This document shows positions 1-6,717 of a stretch of 14,719 nucleotides of DNA, in pieces; positions within the stretch are counted from its first letter, which is position 1; each line of letters starts with the position of its first letter. The position numbers were made by a program, and so were the translations under genes. Below the pieces are notes generated by a model. That model worked only from the letters and a program-made list of their open reading frames with translations, did no database searches and was not told the origin of the DNA. The stretch is from JACPHB01 sp964495505 (GTDB lineage: Bacteria > Patescibacteriota > Minisyncoccia > UBA10092). Where the stretch lies: assembly GCA_964495505.1 (NCBI GenBank), contig CAZBVM010000014.1, positions 1-14,719 on the forward strand. The letters are read 5' to 3'.

Positions 1-2
1 AT

Positions 3-62
3 TGTAGGACGCAGATGTTTGGATGGTTGCGTTTTGCGACCAAATATGGGAAAGTAAAATAA
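3..62 (+). CDS. 3' end of an upstream gene (partial, unknown function)
   Basis: The first bases are open in this frame and end with TAA, 3 bases before the ATG of the next gene, the same tight spacing seen throughout the operon. The visible tail reads roughly FGWLRFATKYGKVK, a basic and aromatic C-terminus that would suit a glycosyltransferase or other membrane-associated sugar enzyme. Too little is present to name a family. A second frame starting at base 1 is also open and ends with TAA at 55-57, so the frame choice rests only on spacing and a more protein-like composition. Confidence 0.35.
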   Translation, partial: CRTQMFGWLRFATKYGKVK

Positions 63-65
63 ATT

Positions 66-1310
66 ATGAAAACAACGGTATACGGTTCATGGCATTTAGC
101 CGAGGTTTACGCAGTGGGGCTTTGTAAGCTCGGACATAGGGTAAACTTGGTTTCTGATAGAGAGGTTTATCAGAACTACAAAAACGGCAAACCGCCGGTT
201 TTTGAGCCGGAAATCGCCGAAGGAATAAAAAAATATACGGAGAGCGGCAAACTTTCTTTTTCTGATAATATCGCTGACCCAAAAAATAAAGCGGATATTT
301 GTTTTTTTGCCCAAGACGTGAATATCATCCCGGAAGGGATTGATATGGCTGACATTGAAAATCACTTTAAGAAAGTAGCCCAAAGCAACAATTTTAAAAT
401 CATCTGCGTTTCTTCCCAATTGCCCATTGGTACTTGCAGAAAATGGCAGGAAGAAAATAAAAATATCGGCATCACTTATTTCCCGGAGTATTTACGTTTT
501 GGCGATGGCCTGAAGCGCTTTGTCGAGCCAGATTATATTGTGCTTGGAGGCGAGCCGGAGATCACAAAAGAAGTCTTAGAAGTTTTCCAAAATGTGAATT
601 CGCCGAAGTTTTCCGTTACGCTCGAGGAAGCGGAAATGGCAAAGCATGCTGCCAATATTTTTGTTGCGATGACCGTCAGTTTTATTTCCGAACTCACCAA
701 ATTCAGCGAACATTTTAATGTCAATCTTGAGCGGATCGGCGAAATTCTCAGGCAGGATAAAAGAATCGGTCCTAAAGCCTATACTTTGCCTGGCTTGGGA
801 TTTTCTGGCACCGTAGCCCGCGATGTCATTGTTTTAATAAATGAAGCAAAAAAGCTTGGCGCGAGCGTGCCGCTCTTTGAGCAGGTGATTGCGGTAAATG
901 ACGAGCATAATAAATTCATGGAGCGGGAATTAAAATCCAGGTTCAAAGATTTTGAGAATAAAAAAATAGGATTTTTAGGAGCAACTTACAAGCCGTTTAC
1001 TTCCAATATGAGAGGATCGCTTGTTCTGCCATTAATGGAAACGCTGGAAAAAGGAGGGGCGAAAATCGCGCTCTACGATCCATTAGTGGAAGATAATCCT
1101 TACAAGGTAAATTCAATTGAAGAGGCTTTTTCCGGCGCAGACGTTGTTGTTATCGCTGTTGCCAAAAAAGATTTTAAAGAAGCGCCATACGACAAGTTGA
1201 TTCCTGCGATGAGAGCTAAGGTTATTATTGACGCAGCTAATATGTTCAAAAAAGAGGACGCGAAAAAACTCGGAGCTGATTATGTTTCAATCGGCCGGGG
1301 AAAATTTTAA
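66..1310 (+). CDS. UDP-glucose/GDP-mannose dehydrogenase family protein lacking the catalytic cysteine
   Basis: The 414-residue length and domain order fit nucleotide-sugar 6-dehydrogenases: N-terminal Rossmann domain, central dimer helix, C-terminal UDP-binding domain. Seen in the sequence are PEYLR with E141, K193-HAAN197 in the central helix, and D253, all at conserved positions, plus a C-terminal block resembling the family's LGxxYKPxTxxxRxS region (about residues 298-320). Two hallmarks are altered. The NAD-binding GxGxxG is GSWHLA (about residues 7-12). The active-site loop, usually GGSCFPKD, is SGTVARD (247-253), one residue shorter and with no cysteine. In the known mechanism that cysteine forms the thiohemiacetal needed for the second oxidation to the uronic acid, so a standard UDP-glucuronate activity is doubtful. 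It may be a diverged subfamily doing a different oxidation. Start ATG follows the previous stop by 3 bases; no clear Shine-Dalgarno. It sits directly upstream of two SDR genes and the GDP-heptose genes. Confidence 0.85.
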   Translation: MKTTVYGSWHLAEVYAVGLCKLGHRVNLVSDREVYQNYKNGKPPVFEPEIAEGIKKYTESGKLSFSDNIADPKNKADICFFAQDVNIIPEGIDMADIENHFKKVAQSNNFKIICVSSQLPIGTCRKWQEENKNIGITYFPEYLRFGDGLKRFVEPDYIVLGGEPEITKEVLEVFQNVNSPKFSVTLEEAEMAKHAANIFVAMTVSFISELTKFSEHFNVNLERIGEILRQDKRIGPKAYTLPGLGFSGTVARDVIVLINEAKKLGASVPLFEQVIAVNDEHNKFMERELKSRFKDFENKKIGFLGATYKPFTSNMRGSLVLPLMETLEKGGAKIALYDPLVEDNPYKVNSIEEAFSGADVVVIAVAKKDFKEAPYDKLIPAMRAKVIIDAANMFKKEDAKKLGADYVSIGRGKF

Positions 1311-1321
1311 TTTCATTAGCA

Positions 1322-2191
1322 ATGAAAATAGCTATTTTTGGCGGAAATGGGTTTATCGGTCGAGCTCTTGAAAAAAAAGCGCGTGAAGAATCTTATGAAA
1401 TTTCGATTTTCGATTTGCCCAAATACGACGTAGAGCATCCGGAAACATTCACGGTAGAGCTCGCGGCAGAAAAACCGGATGCTGTTATAAATCTCGCCGG
1501 AATTTTTGGCGGCGTAAAAGAGTCTCCTCCGGTCCGGAAACTTTTTGAAATAAACGTGATGGGCAACCTGAATGTTCTTAAAGCGGCTTATGATGCGGGC
1601 GCGAGAATTTATATTTTTTTGAGCTCTATGGGAGCGCACGGGGAAAACAAGTTGGGCGAGCATCAAAAGCGTTTTTCCCTTTTCAATCCGCAATCCGGCT
1701 ATCAGGCAAGCAAGGCTGCTGCGGAATATTCAATGCAGCAGTTTCTGCGCGAAGCGCCGGATATGAGAATTGTGGCTCTGCGCGCCACGATGGTTTTGGA
1801 TAAAGGAACGCAACTGCAACACGCGCCTATTGATTTTATAAAAACCATTCTTGCCGGAAAAGATATTGAAATTTACGGCGAAGGACGCCATGAGAGAGAA
1901 TGGATATGGGTAGACGACGTGGCGGATGGAATTTTGAGGGCGATAGAGTACGGCGCAAGAGCGAATTCCGGCTATTACCCCTTTTTTCTTTCGAGTGGCC
2001 GAATCTCAATGCGTGATTTAGCGGAAAAGATTGTCTCAAAAATGGGCGGTAAGGTTGTTTTTACCCCTTCTACCAAGCAGGCCTTTACTTTAACCTCGGA
2101 TATGGAAGAGTCGCAATCCGCCCTGGGCTGGGTTCCCAAATATGATATGGATATGATGATCGATAAATTAATTGACGCATTTAAAGCATGA
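1322..2191 (+). CDS. NAD-dependent epimerase/dehydratase (extended SDR), copy 1 of a tandem pair
   Basis: A 289-residue extended SDR predicted to act on a nucleotide sugar. The N-terminus begins the Rossmann fold immediately with GGNGFIG (GxxGxxG, residues 7-13). The catalytic set is intact: S102 in the FLSSM strand, and Y127-x3-K131 in YQASK. The tyrosine of the usual YG after the serine strand is replaced by histidine (HGEN). The motif IYGEGxHEREWIWVDDVA (about residues 180-197) is the family's substrate-binding and loop region. The gene ends in an ATGA overlap with a paralogue of identical length. With GDP-heptose genes just downstream, a C4/C6 modification of a GDP-heptose is plausible by context. 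The actual reaction (epimerase, dehydratase or reductase) cannot be told from sequence. Confidence 0.88.
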   Translation: MKIAIFGGNGFIGRALEKKAREESYEISIFDLPKYDVEHPETFTVELAAEKPDAVINLAGIFGGVKESPPVRKLFEINVMGNLNVLKAAYDAGARIYIFLSSMGAHGENKLGEHQKRFSLFNPQSGYQASKAAAEYSMQQFLREAPDMRIVALRATMVLDKGTQLQHAPIDFIKTILAGKDIEIYGEGRHEREWIWVDDVADGILRAIEYGARANSGYYPFFLSSGRISMRDLAEKIVSKMGGKVVFTPSTKQAFTLTSDMEESQSALGWVPKYDMDMMIDKLIDAFKA

Positions 2192-3057
2192 AATTGGTGA
2201 TTTTTGGCGCGAACGGATTTATTGGCAAGGCGCTTCAAGAAAGAGCGCGGGGCGTGCATGAAGTTGTGGCATTTTCGCGCTCCACTAAGCAGGATGTTCG
2301 GCATCCGGAAACATTCACGCAGCAATTAGCGGCAGAAAAGCCGGATGCCGTTATAAATCTCTCGGCGATTTTAGGCACAATGAAAGAAGCGCCGTCAATC
2401 ATTGACCTTTTTGAGACAAATGTAATGGGAAATTTGAACGTTCTAAAAGCTTCTTGTGAGGCAGGAGTTAAAAACTACATTTTCTCCAGCTCTATGGTTG
2501 TTCACGGCGAAAATAAGATCGGTGATCACCAGAAAAGATTTTCTCTTTTTAATCCAAAGCATGGCTATAGCGCGAGTAAGGCCGCAGCAGAATTTTCCGC
2601 TATGCAGTTTGTAAAAGAAGCTTCGGAAATGAAAATCGTAACTCCGCGCCTCGCGAATGTTCTGGGTTATGGCACTTTTTTGCCGCACGCTCCGATAGAA
2701 TTCATAAAGACCGTTTTAGACGGGAAAGACATAGAAATTTACGGAGAGGGGCTGCACGAAAGGGAATGGATATGGATTGATGACGTGGCGGAAGGTATTC
2801 TTAAGGCGGTTGAATATGCCGTAGCTGCAAAGCCCGGTTATTATCCTTTTTTTCTTTCTTCCAGCCGTATTTCAATGCGTGACCTGGCGAATAAAGTGGC
2901 GAACAAACTGGGAGGTAAGGTAATTTTTACCCACTCTACCAAACAGGCCTTTACATTGACGGCGGATTCTTCCGAATCGCAATCGCTTTTAAAGTGGTCT
3001 CCGAAAAATAATATAGACGATATGATAGAGAAATTAATTAATATATTTCGTAATTAA
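2188..3057 (+). CDS. NAD-dependent epimerase/dehydratase (extended SDR), copy 2 of a tandem pair
   Basis: Paralogue of the preceding gene, also 289 residues, and identical over much of its length by eye (for example NVMGNLNVLKA, HQKRFSLFNP and STKQAFTLT). It carries GANGFIG near the N-terminus, S102 in SSSMVVHG and Y127-SASK131, so both copies keep the Ser/Tyr/Lys catalytic residues. Differences cluster in residues 21-36 (the cofactor-specificity strand region), around the serine strand (SSMVVHG versus SSMGAHG) and around 155-170 (RLANVLGYG versus RATMVLDKG), which could change substrate or step. Start and stop with copy 1 share ATGA, so translation is probably coupled. Retention of both copies with intact active sites suggests two sequential or related steps on one nucleotide sugar. 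The nearby heptose genes make GDP-manno-heptose a candidate substrate. Confidence 0.88.
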   Translation: MKLVIFGANGFIGKALQERARGVHEVVAFSRSTKQDVRHPETFTQQLAAEKPDAVINLSAILGTMKEAPSIIDLFETNVMGNLNVLKASCEAGVKNYIFSSSMVVHGENKIGDHQKRFSLFNPKHGYSASKAAAEFSAMQFVKEASEMKIVTPRLANVLGYGTFLPHAPIEFIKTVLDGKDIEIYGEGLHEREWIWIDDVAEGILKAVEYAVAAKPGYYPFFLSSSRISMRDLANKVANKLGGKVIFTHSTKQAFTLTADSSESQSLLKWSPKNNIDDMIEKLINIFRN

Positions 3058-3060
3058 ATT

Positions 3061-4059
3061 ATGATTATTACAAAAACACCTCTGCGTATATCTTTTTTCG
3101 GGGGCGGAACGGATTATCCCGCATGGGTTAAAGAACACGGCGGAGCCGTGCTTAGCACGTCAATCAACAAGTATTCATATTTGCATCTTTTGCGTCTTTC
3201 TCCGTTTTTCCCTCATAGAATCAGGATTGCTTACTCGAAAGTGGAAGAGGTCAAAGATATAAATGAAATAGCGCATCCCTCGGTGCGCGAGACCCTGCGT
3301 TTCATGAATTTTGACGACAGGTTGGCGATTCACTATACCGGAGATTTACCCGCCAGGTCGGGTATGGGCTCGAGTTCGTCTTTCACAGTCTGCCTCCTTC
3401 ACTCCCTTTATGGGTTAAAAGGAATTATTCCGGATAAAAAGAAATTGGCAGAAGAAGCAATTCATATTGAGCAAAATCTTATTAAAGAGAACGTCGGTTC
3501 ACAAGATCAGATTGCTTCGGCTTTCGGCGGATTCAATAAAATAGAATTTAATAAAGACGGCGGTTTTACCGTTACACCGATAAAATTAAATGTAGAAAGG
3601 CGCGAGAATCTGCAAAAACACATGATGCTTTTCTTCACGGGTTTTTCCAGAACCGCTTCAGAAATTGTGGTTGAACAGGTTAAGAACATTCCCAATAAGA
3701 CAAAAGAACTTCATGTAATGCGCGACATGGTAGACGAGGCCATCGTTATATTAAAAAGTAGTGGCGATTGGCTGGGGAATTTTGGCAAACTTCTTAACAA
3801 GGGGTGGGAGTTGAAAAGGGGGCTTTCGTCAAAAATATCAAATGATTTAATTGATGATTTTTATGATAGAGCTATAAAGGCCGGAGCCCTTGGCGGCAAG
3901 CTCCTCGGCGCCGGCGGAGGCGGATTTCTTCTGATATACGCCCGGCCAGAAAATCAGGAGAAAATAAAAAAGGCGCTTTCCCAACTACTCTACGTCCCAT
4001 TTTCTTTTGAAAATGAAGGCAGTCAAATAATTTATTATGCGCCTAATCACGTTTTCTAA
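3061..4059 (+). CDS. hddA: GHMP kinase, D-glycero-D-manno-heptose 7-phosphate 1-kinase type
   Basis: A 332-residue cytoplasmic GHMP-superfamily sugar kinase. It opens with TPLRISFFGGGTDYP (residues 6-20), the characteristic start of HddA-like and related kinases. It has the ATP-binding motif PARSGMGSSSS at 97-107 and a glycine-rich C-terminal motif LGGKLLGAGGGGF around residues 276-288. Known HddA phosphorylates D-glycero-D-manno-heptose 7-phosphate at C1 in the alpha configuration to give the 1,7-bisphosphate. Fucose kinase-like enzymes share this fold, but the neighbours (GmhB-type phosphatase, nucleotidyltransferase and GmhA) cover the remaining steps of the GDP-heptose route, which makes HddA the best call. 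The start is 3 bases after the previous stop and no Shine-Dalgarno is visible, so coupling is likely. Confidence 0.9.
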   Translation: MIITKTPLRISFFGGGTDYPAWVKEHGGAVLSTSINKYSYLHLLRLSPFFPHRIRIAYSKVEEVKDINEIAHPSVRETLRFMNFDDRLAIHYTGDLPARSGMGSSSSFTVCLLHSLYGLKGIIPDKKKLAEEAIHIEQNLIKENVGSQDQIASAFGGFNKIEFNKDGGFTVTPIKLNVERRENLQKHMMLFFTGFSRTASEIVVEQVKNIPNKTKELHVMRDMVDEAIVILKSSGDWLGNFGKLLNKGWELKRGLSSKISNDLIDDFYDRAIKAGALGGKLLGAGGGGFLLIYARPENQEKIKKALSQLLYVPFSFENEGSQIIYYAPNHVF

Positions 4060-4064
4060 TCATT

Positions 4065-5330
4065 ATGAGAGCATTTTTTCTTGACCGAGACGGAGTCATT
4101 ACCGAAGACGTGGCTTTTAAAAAGGTTGGTCGATTGAAAATACTGCCCAAAGCAGCCGCCGCCATTAAAAAAATTAATCAGCTCGGCCTGGTTATTGCGG
4201 TCACTAATCGACCGGATATCGCCAGGGGCGTTTTAAACGAGAACGAATTAGCCGCTTTACACGAAGAAATGAGGCGCGAATTTAAAGAGGCCGGCGCCAA
4301 AATCGACGCTATTTATTATTGTCCTCATCATCCGGAAAGAGATCACCCCGATATTACTCCAGAACTTTTAAAATATCGGATTGAATGCGATTGCCGAAAA
4401 CCAAAAACCGGCCTGCTTAGGCAGGCAGCTAAAGATTTTAATCTTGATTTAAAAGATTGTTTTATGATCGGCGATGCCACACGGGACATTGAAACCGGTA
4501 TTAACGCGGGTTGTAAGACAATTCTCATAAAAAACGGCCGCGCAGGCGCTGATAATAAATTTGAGGTTGTGCCTGATTTTATTGCCGCGGATTTGGACGA
4601 AGCAGCGGATTTAATTGAAATGAATTTAAGAGTCAAGGCGCTGATTTTGGCTGGCGGCAGAGGCGAGAGGATGAGGCCTTTGACTGATAAAATACCGAAA
4701 CCGATGTTAGAAATAGCGGGCAAGCCAATTATTCACCACCAGATAGAACTTTTAAAAAAACACGGCATCACTAGAATTGTGGTTGCCGGACATTATCTTT
4801 TCGACGTGATTAAAAATTATTTTGGTTCCGGCGAAAAACTCGGGGTGGAAATAGAATATAGTGATGAAGAAATTCCTCTGGGAACAGCTGGCGCCATTAA
4901 AAATGCCGAAGCATTTTTCAAAGATGTGGAAAATTTTATTGTCTTAAGCGGCGATGTAATGACGGAAATTGACGCTAAGTCGCTTTTCCAGTCGCATAAA
5001 AATAAAAATGCCATCGCCACTCTTGTTTTAAGGCACAGCGACCATCCTTATGACAGCGATGTTGTCGAAATTGATTCTGATTTTCGCGTGGAAAAAATTA
5101 TCGGCCGGGGACAGCAGGAGTCGAATACAGCCATAACCAGCATATACATTTTTAGAAATGATATTTTTAATTTTATCCCCAAAGAATTTTGCAATATTGA
5201 AAAAGATGTTATAAGCGAACTCTATGATTCAGAGGATATTTATGGTTATCTGACTGAGGACTATATAAAAGATATAGGCACGTTTGAGCGATATGAAAAC
5301 GCTAAAAAATATTTTGAAAATAAATTATAA
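4065..5330 (+). CDS. gmhB-hddC: Bifunctional fusion: heptose 1,7-bisphosphate phosphatase (HAD) + heptose-1-phosphate nucleotidyltransferase
   Basis: A 421-residue two-domain protein. Residues 1 to about 183 form a GmhB-like HAD-IIIA phosphatase. It has D7-R-D9-G (nucleophile and acid/base), VTNRPDIARG as motif II, a zinc site C86-P-H88-H with C108-D-C110-RKPKTG, and a late acidic motif GD137ATRD141. Residues from about 189 form a sugar-1-phosphate nucleotidyltransferase of the ManC/HddC/RmlA fold, with LAGGRGERMRPLT (195-207) followed by KIPKPM, and SGD297 as the likely metal-binding aspartate. In the known pathway GmhB removes the C7 phosphate and HddC transfers GMP to the 1-phosphate; fusing them joins consecutive steps. 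An in-frame Met186 sits at the domain seam and could be an ancestral or internal start. Motif II has RPD where many GmhB proteins have QSG. The nucleotide specificity (GTP versus another NTP) is inferred from HddA/GmhA context, not read from the residues. Confidence 0.9.
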   Translation: MRAFFLDRDGVITEDVAFKKVGRLKILPKAAAAIKKINQLGLVIAVTNRPDIARGVLNENELAALHEEMRREFKEAGAKIDAIYYCPHHPERDHPDITPELLKYRIECDCRKPKTGLLRQAAKDFNLDLKDCFMIGDATRDIETGINAGCKTILIKNGRAGADNKFEVVPDFIAADLDEAADLIEMNLRVKALILAGGRGERMRPLTDKIPKPMLEIAGKPIIHHQIELLKKHGITRIVVAGHYLFDVIKNYFGSGEKLGVEIEYSDEEIPLGTAGAIKNAEAFFKDVENFIVLSGDVMTEIDAKSLFQSHKNKNAIATLVLRHSDHPYDSDVVEIDSDFRVEKIIGRGQQESNTAITSIYIFRNDIFNFIPKEFCNIEKDVISELYDSEDIYGYLTEDYIKDIGTFERYENAKKYFENKL

Positions 5331-5333
5331 AAC

Positions 5334-5897
5334 ATGATAAAAGAATCCATCCAAGAATCCATCAATTTAAGAAAAACTTTACTGGAAAAACCGGATTTTG
5401 CTGAGAAAACCGAGCAAGCCATCAATCTTTTAATTGATTGTTTTAAAAACGGCAATAAGGTTTTAATTGCCGGCAATGGCGGCAGTGCGGCCGATGCTCA
5501 ACATTTTGCCGCTGAAATGGTTTGTAAATTTAAAAAAGAAAGAAGGGGCTATCCGGCAATTGCTTTAACCGCCAATTCTTCTGTCGTCACCGCCTGGAGT
5601 AATGACTATGATTTTAAATCCGTCTTTGCCAGACAAATTGAAGCATTGGCCAAGCCGGAAGATATTTTTATCGGTATTTCAACCAGCGGTGATTCCGAAA
5701 ATATTGTTGACGGAATTCAAAAAGCCAAAGAAATTGGGTTAAAAACAATCTGTTTGTTGGGTAGGGACGGAGGAAAATTAAAAAATGGCGCTGACATTTC
5801 ATTAATCGTTCCATCCCAGGACACCGCCAAAATCCAAGAGGTCCATATTATGTTAATTCATATTATTTGCGAAGAAGTTGAAAAAAAATTACTATAA
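5334..5897 (+). CDS. gmhA: Sedoheptulose-7-phosphate isomerase (SIS domain)
   Basis: A 187-residue SIS-domain protein at the usual GmhA length. It converts sedoheptulose 7-phosphate to D-glycero-D-manno-heptose 7-phosphate, the first step of ADP- or GDP-heptose synthesis. The phosphate-binding motif is AGNGGSAADAQHF (46-58) and a second serine/threonine-rich loop is STSGDSEN (116-123). The zinc and catalytic residues of characterised GmhA proteins have clear counterparts: H57, E61, Q168 and H176, with Q168 and H176 spaced by 8 as in E. coli. It follows the phosphatase/nucleotidyltransferase fusion by 3 bases. The GmhA, HddA, GmhB and HddC activities are therefore contiguous, arguing for GDP-alpha-heptose (glycan or S-layer type) rather than the HldE/ADP-heptose LPS branch. 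Confidence 0.94.
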   Translation: MIKESIQESINLRKTLLEKPDFAEKTEQAINLLIDCFKNGNKVLIAGNGGSAADAQHFAAEMVCKFKKERRGYPAIALTANSSVVTAWSNDYDFKSVFARQIEALAKPEDIFIGISTSGDSENIVDGIQKAKEIGLKTICLLGRDGGKLKNGADISLIVPSQDTAKIQEVHIMLIHIICEEVEKKLL

Positions 5898-5928
5898 AAT
5901 ATGACCATAAAACAACAATTTGTAAATT

Positions 5929-6717
5929 ATGGAAAACGCTTTGGTCAGATTAATCGGCTATTACGCCACAATTTTACACGGCGATGTGGCTGTTTTTGAC
6001 AGGTACAGATGGCTTAAAAAACATCTTTTAGCCGGTCCATTACGCACTTTGGACGCTGGCTGCGGTTCCGGCGCTTTTACTATGTATGCGGCAAGGATTG
6101 GAAATGAGGCAGTAGGAATTTCTTTTGATGATGGAAATAATAAAATAGCCGAAGAGCGGGCGAAACTTTTAGGAATCAACGGCGTTCGTTTTATGACTGG
6201 CGACCTGCGAAAATTGGATGAATTATCCGGTAAGCTCGGTTTATTCGACCAAATTATCTGTTTCGAAACAATCGAACATGTGTTAGGCGACGCAAAACTT
6301 GTTAAGGACTTTTCCAATCTTTTGAAACCGGGCGGCACGGTATTGCTTACCGCTCCTTATAAACATTATTACAAACATTTACTCGGAGATGATAAAACGC
6401 CGCTTTCGACCTATGAAGACGGCGGGCACGTTCGTTGGGGATATACCCATGAAGAGTTGGAAAAAATATTTAACAAAGCGGGCATTACTCTCGTAAAAAA
6501 GGAATACGTCTCCGGTATTATCACGGCGCTGCAGATGGCGCTTTCCAGATTTCTCCGAAAGAAAATAAACTTTAAAGTTGTTTGGCTCTTGGTTTTCCCA
6601 CTAAGAATTCTTTTCTTGATTGATCCACTAATTACTTGGGTGACTCACTGCTCGCATCTTACGGTCGCGGTTACTGGAGTAAAAAAATATGAAAGTAGCT
6701 ATTTCGGTTCCCGGTAG
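5929..6717 (+). CDS. Class I SAM-dependent methyltransferase
   Basis: A 262-residue Rossmann-fold methyltransferase. Motif I is LDAGCGSGAF (41-50). A following acidic stretch includes GDLRKLD (91-97), and FDQIICFETIEHV (106-118) with LLKPGGTVLLTAPY (131-144) forms the motif IV/VI region. The stretch 215-238 is strongly hydrophobic and could associate with the membrane. The start is fixed by an in-frame TAA only 6 bases upstream (5923-5925). The 3' end overlaps the following glycosyltransferase start by 29 bases. Operon position suggests methylation of a sugar or nucleotide-sugar in this glycan, but the acceptor cannot be inferred. Another ATG at 5901 is in a different frame and closes after 32 codons. 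Confidence 0.85.
   Translation: MENALVRLIGYYATILHGDVAVFDRYRWLKKHLLAGPLRTLDAGCGSGAFTMYAARIGNEAVGISFDDGNNKIAEERAKLLGINGVRFMTGDLRKLDELSGKLGLFDQIICFETIEHVLGDAKLVKDFSNLLKPGGTVLLTAPYKHYYKHLLGDDKTPLSTYEDGGHVRWGYTHEELEKIFNKAGITLVKKEYVSGIITALQMALSRFLRKKINFKVVWLLVFPLRILFLIDPLITWVTHCSHLTVAVTGVKKYESSYFGSR

Noticed and set aside
5901..5999. Short plus-strand frame from ATG 5901 (MTIKQQFVNYGKRFG...) overlapping the methyltransferase start
   Set aside because: It closes after 32 codons and switches frame relative to the methyltransferase, whose own start (5929) is delimited by an upstream in-frame stop and continues naturally into motif I. No evidence of a frameshift.
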